A program made the translations under genes and the position numbers. The notes beneath the pieces were generated by a model. That model had not been told where the DNA came from and searched no databases. It saw only the letters and a list, made by a program, of their open reading frames with translations. From Syncephalis fuscata (taxonomy: Eukaryota > Zoopagomycota > Zoopagomycetes > Zoopagales > Piptocephalidaceae), in assembly GCA_025786725.1 (NCBI GenBank), contig JAHLTZ010000018.1, forward strand, positions 186,001-250,000: 64,000 nt of DNA, in the 5' to 3' direction. Below, piece by piece: positions 19,919 to 32,059 of this stretch. How positions within the stretch are numbered: the first letter of the stretch is position 1; the number at the start of each line of letters is the position of its first letter.

Positions 19919-21280
19919 ATGTCAGTCAGTCTGGTAAGTAAATTATTGATATGTATGCTGTTTATTACTAATGCTTGTTATAGGGTGCATTATATCGCGC
20001 CATCATGATGATGTGGTACGCAATGTGCAAAGGGATTTTGAAGAACATGAAATAGACGAGACAGTGCTCAATGAACTGAAGCGGGTAAATAATAAAGAGA
20101 GAGAGAGAGAAGCGAGCTTAGTAATTAGATTAAAATGAATAATAACCATAAACATAATAATGTTTAACTGATACAGTCTTGGGAATTAAAAGTGGCACAA
20201 ATGCAAGTTGTAAATGCATTTCCACTAAGTGAAGGAGCTGATGGCAATGGTAACTATCCACCTGGATCCGAGGCATTAACTACAGTGCCTAGTGGAGGTG
20301 CCACCAGTGCTGATGGACTGGGTGGCCATGATGTAAGTATATTGTAGTATTGATAATGCGTATATTTATATTTATATATATTTATATATGTATAAACAAA
20401 TAATAGACCAATTCATTTGGTGCAGCAAGTCTTGCTTCATTGGTGGCCCCAAATCAAATGGAATCATCATCACACCTATCCACTCTTTCTGTAAGTAATA
20501 CAGCACAGTATATTATATTATAGCAATAATAAAGTCATATTCTAATCCTATTAATTTAGGAGAATACGAATACGACTATTGATGGTGTTCAAGTGAAACA
20601 AGATCCTGGTGCCAATTCTCCAACCAGATCAGGTGCTTTAATGGATAATCATGGTACGACAAATGCTCGTGATAACGATGGTAATACAGCATCCGAATCT
20701 AACGTGAGTAACTATAATATGTATATTAATATTATATTAATACTATAATAATAATAATAATAGAATGCTCAAACAACAACAGCATCATCAAATGCTGCAC
20801 TAAACACCACTAATGGAGATGATGGAGCTGCTACGTCAAATCAACATCAAACTACAACCGACGCTGATCGACATGGATCAGGACAGAATGGTCATGCATC
20901 AGGCCGTAAAGCACGTCGTCTTAATGATGGCACTGTAGAAACAGTACGTACCATCCAATAATATAAATCATATATTAATATATTATGTTTTAAACGACAA
21001 TAGAAAGACGATGAGGATGCAATTAATTCAGATTTGGATGACTCGGACGAAGAAGCAGGCAGTGGTGATGGCGATGAAGATACACCCAACATTATCCTAT
21101 GCCAATATGAAAAGGTAAGTAATAACCAACCACTATCTACATATTATTTGGCTAATACAAATGAATAAATAGGTTGCTCGTACAAAGAACAAATGGAAAT
21201 GCGTTTTAAAAGATGGTGTCATGACCATGGACGGTCGAGATTACGTATTTCATCGTGCTAATGGAGATTTTGAGTGGTAA
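19919..21280 (+). CDS. TOA1: TFIIA large subunit (alpha/beta, TOA1)
   Basis: Eight exons: 19919-19933, 19984-20084, 20177-20332, 20407-20490, 20560-20703, 20764-20943, 21004-21114, 21173-21280. The N-terminus (ALYRAII, DDVVRNVQRDFEEHEIDE, SWELKVAQMQV) is the helical bundle domain. A Ser/Thr/Asn-rich linker and an acidic stretch (DSDEEAGSGDGDED) follow. The C-terminal beta-barrel domain reads NIILCQYEKVARTKNKWKC, then LKDGVMTMDGRDYVFHRANG and the classic end FEW. TFIIA stabilises TBP on the TATA box in RNA polymerase II initiation. A frameshift lies at about 19999-20003: YRAII and DDVV are in different frames, as if one T of ATCATTGATG were missing. Corrected, the product has 299 residues, normal for the family. 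All introns are 50-92 bases. Confidence 0.88.
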
Positions 21281-22110
21281 TTGTTTTACTTGCTCTCATC
21301 TTACCCTCTCGCTTTCTATCGCTTCTCATTTAATCTTTTCAATTTATCCTATTCATTATATACACACGTACATATATATCCATTATATATGTATAGAAAG
21401 ATGACTGAATACCATTACTACTACTACCACTACTACTACAGCTACTACTACAGCTACTACTACAGCTACTACTACAGCTACTATTCACCATGCCTTTCTA
21501 GCTACTACTTTTATCACAGTTGTGTTGTTTCCGTTGTCATGTTCATGTAAAGTTTGACATAAAGCTATTATCCATCTATCTTTGCTATCTATACATATAC
21601 ATCACATATACATATACACTAGTAATCATTCTATTAAAATTTATTTGTTTATTAGTTGTATGTATTTATTATCAATAGTCTATAATGACGATATACTTGC
21701 CTGCTATTAATCCAACCCATGTAACTATTATACTAATTGTCATAATAAGCATTATTGCTATTATTGCTATAAAAGACGCTGTAATGCCTATGTTTGTGTT
21801 GTTGGACCGGACAAGATGGCATGACACTCCATCTTTATTTCTGTCTAAATATTGCTATTATCTATTTTTATCTTTTCGTATTTATATATCACGGTCATGT
21901 TATTCTATTTCTAAATGTATCATTAAAAAATGACTACAGTGTTATTTGTATGTTGTTAAATATACATTGCTATACTACTATTGTATTTAGTTAATTGCAT
22001 GGTTATAAAATGCCACTGCAATATAATAGTTTAATAGTCATTTATTTGTGTGGCATTTCATACCATTAAGCAATTTGCTTTCTATCAATCATTTATTAAA
22101 CTTTATGTAA
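21281..22110. other. AT-rich intergenic region with a short tandem repeat
   Basis: This region is downstream of the TFIIA gene. It contains the TAC/CTACAG minisatellite at about 21416-21485. The tyrosine-rich frame across it (21281-21550) reflects that repeat and is not a gene. Otherwise nothing was recognised. Confidence 0.5.
21416..21485. repeat. 12-base tandem repeat (CTACTACTACAG)n
   Basis: About five imperfect units of CTACTACTACAG follow each other within a longer CTA/CCA-rich tract. Confidence 0.85.
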
Positions 22111-22129
22111 TTTGGTGGTCAAATGATTA
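22111..22129. repeat. Isolated terminal-repeat-like motif TTTGGTGGTCAAATGATTA
   Basis: This 19-base motif matches the terminal repeats of the element at 32124-32619 and the motifs at 50045 and 50166. No partner terminus was found nearby. Confidence 0.5.
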
Positions 22130-22164
22130 CAAACAACAGCATTTCTGCAATTAAACTAAGCTGC

Positions 22165-22545
22165 TGTATGTTTCGGTTTGCTGTAGATCGCTACTGTAGA
22201 TTGTTTTAGAAGCAGCTATCAATGTCAATAATCGGAGTAAGGAAAATGGTTAGCAAAGAGAAGTCAGATTACAAAAGAACAATGCAAGTAAATAGCGTAA
22301 AAAGTACTTGTATTTAAACTAGTAGCCAGTTAACTACTGATTCTATCTAGATATTATATATAGAATGTATAATATATGTAATAGATATCTGTTATCAAGT
22401 GTGAAGAAAAGAATGGAAAGTGTAGTGACGTAGATTATGAGATGCGTTGTTAATATGAATGAATTAGTACTGATATCATTTGACATCAAAACTACCATTA
22501 TCATAGAACATGTTCATCAGTATAATTGTGAGCAAAAATAGGTAT
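22165..22545. repeat. Dispersed repeat family A, copy 3
   Basis: This copy is nearly identical to copy 2 from AGATTACAAAAGAACAATGC to TTCATCAGTATAATTGTGAG. It lacks about 120 bases between the TGTAGATCGCTAC block and the CAATAATCGGAGTAAGG block that are present in copies 1 and 2, so it is an internally deleted member. Confidence 0.75.
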
Positions 22546-23652
22546 TTTAGTTCTTTTTCTATATGTAAATATACATAATATTATTAAAATGGTCAGTTAT
22601 TATATTGACCGCTAGACAGTGAAGTTTTATATACAAATAACTATTATTATTATGACCGACACTGTAATGCATTATTACATATTATCTGACCCAACAAAGT
22701 GACATGACTTTTTCACTATCAATCCAACCTAAATCCTATTTCTACTTTTATCTATTTTTATCTCCTCTGTATTCGCACACATACACACACAAACATATGC
22801 CATCCAACCCATTCACTACCCAGTTTAAAAGGCCACCGCCAAGAAAGGCAATTTATGTGTGTGTGTGTGTGTGTATGGGTGGCTTATTCATAGTAATTAT
22901 CAAACTCAGATCATTGGCCACATCATTCACCGCCATAGTAAATATCTGTTCAATAGACTTGTCCACACGCCTAATTGGTGCATACCTCAATACACTCTTT
23001 CATATTGTGTTGCAGCAGCACTCTCTCTCTCACACGTTGCCTTTGATGCCAGTAAAGGAATGAAAACAAGCGATAACATCTCCTTTCTTGCTTTCTCTCC
23101 TCTCTCCTTCCTTCCTTATTCATTCTGGTTTTCTCGCTTTGAGATTTCTTGTTTTTTCTAGCATACCTGCAAGTACTTTCGTCCACTGCGGTCGCTACTT
23201 CATCTTGTTCTCATCATCACACTGCTTTAGCATATTTCCATTCTTTTTTATATACGCACTTATTTACTAGAAGCCATCATATACTTCTAGTTTGTACGTA
23301 TAGCTAATCAGCATTGGAGTCTGTTGTCCACTGTGTGTGTGTGTGTGATTGCTGACGTTTACTTTGTGTATTCGTTCATTTTGACTTCGAGTAATACGCG
23401 TGGGCGTCTATTCTCTATTACTGCATATCTAAACACTTTTACTTTGTTGTTGTTGTTGTTACTGTTATTGTCGCCACTGATAGCAGCTATAACTAACTAC
23501 ATTAACTACTATTACTTACACCGGTGCACAACTGTCAAGTCTATCGGTTCATTTCTTCAATTATTATTATTATTGTCGTGCTGGTAGCAACTATTACTGC
23601 CAACACAGCTATTAGTACTACTCATACCACTACTATCCATATCGTATAACAT
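22546..23652. other. Upstream region of the chitin synthase gene
   Basis: No exon was recognised. The region holds a GT dinucleotide tract (about 22855-22874), a second short GT tract (about 23333-23347) and TTG triplets (about 23442-23460). The pyrimidine-rich stretch before the start codon suggests a long 5' leader. Confidence 0.45.
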
Positions 23653-26600
23653 ATGTCAAATTCGTTAGATAGACGTCGGACGCTGTATCGTCCGGAACGT
23701 AATGTAGGACCGGCTCCTATGCTGAGTGGTCCTACAGAACGTAAAGCTTTTGATCCATGGGTACTCTTCTCAAGAATCGTGACGTTTTGGGCACCTGGTG
23801 TTCTATTAAAATCATGTGGCCTGCCCGATAAAGCTGTTCAACAGGCCTGGAGAGAGAAATTCGGCCTTTGTTTTATCATTGCTATTCTATGTGCTATCGT
23901 GGCTTTTCTGACCCTTGCACTTCCACAGACGCTGTGTCCAAGTAATGTATCCAGTTCACGAGCTGGTGTTGAATGGGGTGCAGCGAAAGGTGGCGATAGT
24001 AACGTTGTTGGTATTTATGGTGAAGCTTATTATATCAGCTCTAATACAGCACCAGTTGCCGATTTACCACTTACAACTGTCAAAACTGGTACTGATATTA
24101 CGTATATCTTCCAGCAACAGCCAACATCTGCTGCTTGCACTAAAGCAACCAAATATAGCGCAGTAACATTTGATGTTTGTTTGGCACAGAATAAGCTGCC
24201 TGGTCAATGTTCACAGTCGCTTTTTAAACAAGCTACTGCTTCGTTGAATATAGCCTATGCCGGAAAAGATATGTCTATTGGCTATAACTGGGACCATCTT
24301 GAAAAAGACGAGTTGAAAAACTATTTTGTCTACAATGGCCAGGTACTTAACCTTGGGCCGTATCTGCTGGCCAATCCAAATCCGATCGCTGGTGATCAAA
24401 TGGACGTGGCTATTCGTCAACTTACCGTTAAACGAGTTGGACCAGGTGGCAAGGACGGCACCATGGCCTTTAACGTCAATAAGAATTTAAAGGGCGGCGC
24501 CGAATGTCTGGTTAGCAAGTACAAAGCCGGTATTCTTGACAAAGATACTGTAGGCTGTTTTGCATCACAGTTCTTCTTGGTTATTTCATTAACAGTGGTA
24601 TTGGGCATTGTTATGGCACGTTTCACTATGGCCATCACTTTTGATTGGTTTATTTCTCATCGTTTGGCCCGTCAGCCTAAACTGCCACCTGGTGGTGGTG
24701 CCAGTGTAGCTGCGGTATGGGTGGTGCCGGTGAACACTCACTTCAAGCGGCTCCTTGGGCTCAACGCGGTGCTGGTGCCAATGGCCAATCATCTGGCGCT
24801 GGTGGACTTGGTCCATTGATGAAAAAAATACCCGATGCTACATCCGAACTATACACTATTCTCCTAGTTACCTGCTACTCAGAAGGTGAAGCATCCCTTC
24901 GTTGCACCATTGAATCGCTTGCCGAAACTGAATACGGTGATGACCATAAGTTGCTATTTATTATTGCCGATGGCATTATTACTGGTTCAGGTGAAGACCG
25001 TTCCACACCCGATATCTGTTTGGATATGATTGAAGTCGATCCGGAATTTGCCGATCCACAACCTGTCTCTTATCTGGCCATTGCTGCTGGTGCTAAACAG
25101 CATAATATGGCCAAGGTCCATGCTGGCCATTTCGTGCATAAAGGCCACCGCGTACCCACTGTACTAGTCGTTAAGTGTGGTACACCATCTGAACAAAGCA
25201 GTGCCGCCAAGCCTGGTAATCGTGGTAAACGCGACTCACAGATCATTCTTATGAACTTCTTCTCGCGTGTTATCTACAACGAACGCATGTGCCCACTCGA
25301 CTACGATCTATTCCGTAAAGTAACCCATCTTATGGGCATTACGCCAGACTACTTTGAAACAGTACTTATGGTCGATGCCGACACCAAAGTCTATCCCGAC
25401 TCACTACGTTTATTGATCAACTGTGTTCAAAACGATCCAATGATTATGGGTCTATGTGGTGAAACGAAGATTGCTAACAAACGTCAATCGTGGGTCACTG
25501 GTATTCAAGTATTTGAATATTACATTTCACATCATTTGGGCAAGGCATTTGAATCTGTATTTGGTGGTGTTACTTGTCTACCCGGCTGTTCTGCATGTAT
25601 CGACTTAAAGCACGTAAAGGACCTGATGACTGGGTACCCATTATTACTAAGCCAGAGATTGTTCAAGAATACGCATCCAATGTCGTTGATACACTACATC
25701 AAAAGAATCTATTGCTATTGGGTGAAGATCGCTTCCTGACTACACTTATGTTACGTAATTTCCCCAGCCGTAAAATGATGTTTGTACCACAATCGGTGTG
25801 TAAAACGGTTGTGCCTGATGAATTCAAAGTATTACTGTCACAACGTCGTCGCTGGATTAACTCAACTATTCACAATCTAATGGAACTCGTACTTGTGCGC
25901 AATCTATGCGGTATTTTCTGCTTCTCTATGCAATTTGTTATTTTCATGGAATTGATCGGTACTGTTGTACTGCCTGTCGCTATTATTATGACCTACTATT
26001 TGATTATTAATATTGCGATGCAAGAATTCAACTCATTTACCAGTTATATGCCGTTGATTATGCTTATCGCCGTATTGGGCCTACCGGGTATTCTAATTCT
26101 TATTACTACGCGCAAGGTGATCTACTGTGCCTGGATGGGGTCTATTTATTAGCGCTGCCTATTTGGAACTTTGTGTTGCCCGTCTATGCTTACTGGCACT
26201 TTGACGACTTCTCGTGGGGTGAAACCCGTAAGGTCGAAGGTGAAGTTAAAGGTGACGACCACGGCAAGAAAGAGGGCGAATTCGATGCATCATCGGTGCC
26301 GCTTAAACGTTGGGAAGACTATGAGCGTCGTCGTATGCGTGAGCAAAAGCGTAAAGACCAATTGGGCGGTGCTGTTCATAATGGTAGTGACAATGGCAAC
26401 TATGCAAATGAAGCTTATTACCAAAAGACGACCTATGCTCCATCTGATCTAGGTGCAGAACAACAGCCATATGACTATGAACGACCAGGTGGTGGTCTAC
26501 TTAATAACAATGGTAATGGTAATGGTGGCAGTAGTATACATATGCCATCATCACAAGCACCATCAGCAGCTGATTATTATCCACCACCTGTTCCATCTGG

Positions 26601-26763
26601 TCAACAACAACAACAACACTATCAATATCAACAACAAGATATGCATAGTCAACACTATCAATCTACAGGTAATAATGGTAGTGGACATTATGAAACAACA
26701 ACACATCATTATCAGTCATCTAATCAGGTGCCACCTCCACCTCCACCAAAACATTATCAGTAA
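23653..26763 (+). CDS. Chitin synthase, division 2, class IV-like (three frameshifts)
   Basis: This is an intronless gene whose protein is spread over four frames. The N-terminus has a membrane-embedded region ([26 protein letters not shown]). The catalytic domain follows: [28 protein letters not shown], the UDP-GlcNAc-binding [29 protein letters not shown] and the signature QRRRWINST. After it come C-terminal membrane helices, [17 protein letters not shown] and a Gln/His/Pro-rich tail ending [10 protein letters not shown]. No myosin or cytochrome b5 domain is visible, which suggests class IV rather than class V. Frame changes near 24715 (GCGGT), about 25589 (TGTTCTGC) and about 26137 (GGGG) each equal one missing base in or beside a short homopolymer. 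Corrected, the length is 1,037 residues. The enzyme polymerises GlcNAc into chitin at the plasma membrane. The breaks are more likely sequence errors than real. Confidence 0.88.
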
Positions 26764-27177
26764 TGATGTGTTATTATTATTGCTTTTATGTTGTTGTTGT
26801 TGTCAACCTTTTATCTTTCTTTTCCGCGTATGCTCTTTGATTATGCTTTCTTCTTCTTTTCCATTTTTATTTTGGTAAAAGATAAAAGCTTTCATTCTTT
26901 CATTCATTTATCTAAATACAACAGAGTTACACACACATACATTTATACATTTATACATTTATATATATTATATATATATGGATTAATAGAGTCAAACAAA
27001 GTAACAATGATAAAATATGGTCTTTTAGTATTGTTAAACACCGTATGTATTTAGTAAAACTTTTCTTGGTCAAACAATTACTCCATGCCCTGATAAAGAT
27101 GAATAGTCGATTGTATAGATTAAATAATATAAATATAATTAGTTAGTATATGATAAAACGTAATATTAATATTAACA
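26764..27177. other. Convergent 3' intergenic region
   Basis: This AT-rich gap lies between the ends of the chitin synthase and CCT3 genes. It includes a TA-rich run near 26950-26985. Nothing else was recognised. Confidence 0.5.
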
Positions 27178-29283
27178 TTATTTATAGTTATTTACCTCCA
27201 TGCCTTCCGGTGCACCACCGTCTTCCATTGGAGCAGGACCGGCAGCGGCAGCAGCAGCAGCACTACCACCACCACGAGAAACACCGGATACAATATCGTC
27301 TACGCGTAGCAATAAACAGGCCGACTAATTATATCATTAATAAAGTATTGTTAATATTAAAAGTTATTAGTTAATTATTCTGTTGATAGCTGATCATTCA
27401 CTTACCTCAATAGCTGTCTTAATTGTTTGCACTTTAACGGCATATGGTTCCCAAATACCATGTTGTTCCATATCAACAACAGTGCCAGCACAACCGTCAA
27501 TGCCCCATGTATGATTGCCATTGGCATGTTGAGCCTAAATAACATTAATAATATTATTATTAAGTAATTAATATTCATATATAATACTTACTCTTAATTG
27601 AGTCAATATTTTAATAGGATTGCCACCGCAGTTTTGAATCAAAGTACGTGGAATAACTTCCATAGCATCAGCTACACCGGCATATGGCCATTGTTCGACA
27701 CCTTCAATTGATTTGGCAAGTTCTCCCAGCTTGACACTGACGGCCATTTCAGTGGCACCACCACCAGGCAATAGACGTGGATCAAAGAATACATTGCGTG
27801 CTACACACATAGCATCTTGCAAATTACGCTCGACTTCGTTAATAATATCTTTTGATGGACCACGTAGCATAATCGTGCAGGCCTTTGGATCTTTGCATCC
27901 AGTCAAGAAGGTAAAGTATCTAGATAAACAAGTTAATAAACTATCCATATATATATATATATCATTATATACACTTACTCATCTCCAATCTTGTCAACGT
28001 TAAATAGACCGCATCGTGTGCCTACGTCCGATTCCTTTAGATCTTCAACTCGATTAACAATAGTGGCACCGGTAGCACGAGCAATACGGTTGTTATCGGT
28101 CTTACGCATACGGCGCAATACAGTAATATTGGCCTTTAGCAAATAGTGCTGTGCCAAATCTAATATATTCTATTAGTAACTTATACTATTATTTATGTAT
28201 ATAGCCGTAATAGCTTACCAGATACACCCTTTTCCGTAATAACTAGATCTGGCTTAAGAGCGATAATGTTATCGCAGAGCACTTGAATCTGCTCTTCTTC
28301 AATCTGCAACAAACGATTCCAGTGCGCCTCATCTGTCACTTCAATGTTTGTTTGACTTTCTCCCTTCTTGTATTCAAGAGGACAGTCAAGCAGTAGAATA
28401 CGTGGATTCTCAATGCGACGACGCATCTTTGGATGGGTAACATCTTTGTTAATCATAACACCGTCTAGAACGCAGCAGTCTTCAATCTCGCCACCTGGAA
28501 TCTTTTCCACACGGGCATAGCGTTTGATGTCTACTTCACGACGACGTCCCTCGCCTTCGCCTTCTTCAGATGCCACAGTACGCACGGCTTTAAGTGCAAG
28601 ACGGCACATAAGATCACTCCAGCGGCTAACAAACTTGGTGCCAATGGTTGAGCTGATCAAACGTAGCATTTCTTCTTCGTTGTCGACATTGACCGACTTT
28701 GAAATGCTGTTCAACACTTGGATAGCATCTTCCAAGGCCTGTTTATACGCCTTGATAATTACAATAGGATGAATATTACGATCAAGATGATCGACTGACG
28801 TGGCCAAGACTTCACCGGCCAGGACGATAACTGACGTAGTACCATCGCCTACTTCTTCATCTTGCGTACGGCTTAGCTCAATCATGCTTTTAGCGGCTGG
28901 ATGAGCTACTTCAACTTCACGAAGAATTGCATTGCCGTCATTGGTAAGAAGAATGCCGCCCATAGGATCTAGCAACATCTTGAGCATAGATCGAGGACCC
29001 AAACAAGTACGAATAACATCGGCGACCGTCTACGTACACATGCGTTAGTTAGCTAGCTAAAGCTCTATCGACTCGATGCGCTGATGGCAAGATCATCGTC
29101 TTCATCGCAGCATCGTCATCGTCATCGTCATCGCGGCTTAACCTACCTTGGCGGCTGTGATGTTGGAGAGCTGGGCCTTGCGACCTGTCTCGCGCTCTAC
29201 CTTAGTATCTAGTAAACCAGTTAGATCTCTAAGCCAAATGCATAGATCAAACACTTACTCATTACAAGTACTGGAGTCGACAT
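27178..29283 (-). CDS. CCT3: Chaperonin TRiC/CCT gamma subunit
   Basis: Seven exons (29259-29283, 29147-29208, 28219-29029, 27979-28159, 27592-27919, 27406-27534, 27178-27324) join in frame to 560 residues. Features of group II chaperonins are clear: TVADVIRTCLGPRSMLKMLL, then GGILLTNDGNAI, the ATP-site motif GDGTTSVIVLAGE, LLPGGGATEMAVS, and near the end TWGIDGCAGTVVDM and LLLRVDDIVSG. The apical-domain sequence DCCVLDGVMINKDVTHPKM and GDEYFTFLTGCKDPKACTI mark the gamma subunit. The complex folds actin and tubulin in the cytosol. The C-terminal tail has an alanine run and ends GAPEGMEVNNYK; the last five residues come from reading through a GTAAAT. Intron 2 carries a TCA/TCG microsatellite (about 29112-29132). 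No frameshifts. Confidence 0.93.
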
Positions 29284-29491
29284 ATTGATAGAAGATCAAG
29301 TGGAATACCAAGCAATAGAATAATAACAGCAACACCAGGTAAAAGATAAAGAGAGGAGAATGTACGCGTGTGGGCGGATGAATTGAATTGATATGAATAT
29401 TAGAAGCAAATTGATGACGACAAGAAAAAAGACTCCACTTTCTCTCTCATAATAGTGTGCAGTAGAAGCACCAAAATAGTTTATTGATAGA

Positions 29492-29931
29492 ATGACAGCT
29501 GCCACTACAACTACAGGTCTAAGACGTATTCTGGTATGATAATACAAATAGTTGTTGTAATTAACTATACTTACAGTTATTACTGTTTAATTGCTGCAAT
29601 AGTTAGTAGGATTAGGCAATTATGGTATGGATAGTACGCGACATAATGTCGGCTCATACTGGCTTCAGCATATTGCACACCAGTCTGGTTTATTCTGGAA
29701 GGAGCACCGTGGCGTAGGCTGTGATCTAGCCGAGGCTATATGGACGCCTATGATGCCAGCTCAGCTTATTCGCCATTCTACGCCATCAACTACGTCGCTG
29801 GCAACAACGACAACTCATCCAGAACAATGGCACATAACACTAGCAATACCACATGGTTATATGAATGTTATAGGAAACCGAGTGGCGCGAACAAGTAAGT
29901 TAATATACATAACAATTAACTAACAGTCAAC

Positions 29932-29980
<49 letters not shown>

Positions 29981-30457
29981 GTTTATAATGTAATATAAAG
30001 TGAAAGTGTTAAAACTAGCACCAAGTAATCTTTTAATTGTTCATGATGATTTGGAACGACCTCTTGGTAAAGTATCTTTAAAAAACGGAGGAAGTGCCAA
30101 GTAGGTAAATAATATAATATAATATAATATAATTAAATAATACTATTTAGTGGTCATAATGGCGTCAAATCAATCATTGAAGAGATTCACACTGAAGTAA
30201 GCTGTATGTTTATTTTAATCAATTATTTGTTAAATACTGCCATTACTATTTAATAGAAATTCCGTCGATTACGTCTTGGAATTGATCGACCAAAATCGCG
30301 AGATTTTAATAGTGTAGCTAAATATGTACTAAATCCTTTACGCAGCCATGAAAAGAATACCTTAGAGGCATCTTTTCCATTAGCATTTGCCAATCTATTA
30401 ACGGTTATTAGTGAACAAGAACAATTAATAGCCACGTCTAAGCCGTCTACTCCTTAA
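29492..30457 (+). CDS. PTH1: Peptidyl-tRNA hydrolase (bacterial Pth type)
   Basis: Five exons (29492-29533, 29603-29894, 30001-30100, 30151-30196, 30257-30457) join in frame to 226 residues. The family pattern is present: LVGLGNYGMDSTRHNVGSYW (substrate-binding Asn and catalytic His region), VHDDLERPLGKVSLK (catalytic Asp), GHNGVKSI, and RLRLGIDRP near the end of the fold. The enzyme releases peptides from prematurely dropped peptidyl-tRNAs; in fungi this type acts mostly in mitochondria. An insert of about 30 residues rich in Ser/Thr (residues about 60-90) is unusual. It faces the CCT3 gene head to head, with the starts about 210 bases apart, so they may share a promoter region. The second intron contains a long AAT microsatellite. 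Confidence 0.87.
29931..29978. repeat. AAT trinucleotide microsatellite in a PTH1 intron
   Basis: About 16 uninterrupted TAA/AAT units lie within the second intron. The length is likely to vary between strains. Confidence 0.9.
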
Positions 30458-30670
30458 TAGTTACACTATTAGAATAAAGCAATGTCAAATTAATTAATTA
30501 AATAAATCAGATCAGATTAAAAGCGAATCAGTATAATAATCAATAGTGATGTCATCACATATTAATACTTACACTTTTTACTCCTTGATAATCTTTTGCG
30601 TTCATCTTGACGACTCATTTCTTTATAAACACAGAAGCACTGCTCAAATCCTTCGCATTATTATATTACT

Positions 30671-32059
30671 ATGCATGCTCTTTGTTGTTCCAGAATAGCG
30701 GCATTGCACTTGTCGGGAAGACGTGGCAGCTGCTTCGCGCTTAATCGCTGTGGTACGTCTTATCCACTACGCGTCGTCGTCGCTACTACACCGCGCTATC
30801 TATCGAGTAAACCAATACCAAATCCACCGTCACCGAACGATAGCAATACTTCATTCCTATCGACAAAAGGCCAGAAGCCTAATGAAGCATGGGAAACTTG
30901 GGTAAAAGAGAGATCACCAGGTGATACCTCGCCACCTGTATCGTTTCGTAAGTTATTGATAAGTGGTTACATTAGTGGTCGTTGTAACAATAATGTTAAT
31001 TAATACGGTTAAATAGCCTGGCTATTTACAAGTGCACCAGTTGTTTATCAGCCATTTCCATACCGTCTTACCTACCTGCCGCATCAATGGCTGCACTGGA
31101 TACCAACAAGTTTCTACCACGCTCTTAGTCGATCATTGGTGATGACTTATCTTGCACAAGCCACCGGAAGAGAATATCTTGGCGACCAATTTTTATATGG
31201 AGGTAGGGCAAAGTGATACCAATAGCAATAATAAAAAACTTGAACTAATGTTATTGATAAATAAATAGTCTCGCTCATTGCTAGTCGACTGTTTCGAGCG
31301 ATATCCGAAAAAAACGAAAAGGATTTGGAAAGCTATTTGATGAAACCATTGCGTGAACGCATCTTAAAAGAACTCGATGGCATTAAAGCTTCTGGGCACG
31401 AACTACAAGTTTATGTACCGCGTGTACATGACTGTGTCATTAGCGATGCATGGATGTGGGCAGGATATAGTGCGGCATTTGAGAATGGCCTATTTGCAAG
31501 TGTAAAGCGGCCATCGAATAAAGGCGACGGCAATACTGACACGTCACATACACGACTACATACAAATGAATACAACTCAAATATTTTAGAACTAGCCACG
31601 ATATTTATTGGGCTAAATCAACGGCCAACGCCCGATAATGCACAAGAGCTTGTAAAGAACGCGGTAAAGGATGGTGCCAAATTTCGTTTAGATGTAGAAG
31701 TCGACCTGGAGCTGCATTGGCGTGTGACGCATTCACTACTTGATGGCAATATTGCATCGAATATCATTACTGGTGCAGACATTAAATCGACATCGACAAA
31801 CGATGCTCAACATAACAAGATTCATACTGATGATGATGCTGACAAGAATGAAGGCATGGATCGCGATGCAGTACGTGGCTTAGTGGCCGAGGGTGGACGT
31901 CGGCGTACACTGACCATTTCACTTGATACACCATGGTTTCGGCCTACAACACAAATGCTAGAGCTATGGGGCAAGGAGAACCAGCCTAGCGATTGGCAAT
32001 GGAAGATTAGCGATGTGGACTTTTTGTTACGTGAAGAAGAGCTTGAAATGCACAAATAA
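30671..32059 (+). CDS. Unrecognised protein, probably mitochondrial
   Basis: Three exons (30671-30947, 31017-31202, 31269-32059) join in frame to 417 residues. The first 45 residues are rich in Arg, Ser and Ala with almost no acidic residues and end in TPRYLSS, a typical mitochondrial presequence. The middle contains SAPVVYQPFPYRLTYLPHQW, a short hydrophobic stretch and a helical region (SLIASRLFRAISEKNEKDLE). The C-terminal part has two Asn/Asp-rich inserts and ends in strands such as LTISLDTPWFRPTTQM. The layout, with a presequence followed by a helical then mixed domain that measures output of a folded unit, is reminiscent of Tim44/Mba1-type proteins. I could not confirm this, so the function is left open. 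It follows PTH1 on the same strand after about 210 bases. Confidence 0.7.

Noticed and set aside
21281-21550. 89-codon tyrosine-rich frame downstream of the TFIIA gene
   Set aside because: Its composition is caused by the CTACTACTACAG tandem repeat; no other evidence supports translation.
24717-26152. Separate genes starting inside the chitin synthase (24717 and 25574)
   Set aside because: The frames carry successive parts of one catalytic domain and overlap by short stretches; they are one gene with frame breaks.
30570-30625. Short minus-strand frame starting MSRQDERKRLSRSKK
   Set aside because: It looked like the first exon of a small basic protein, but no continuation exon was found and the length is too short to support.
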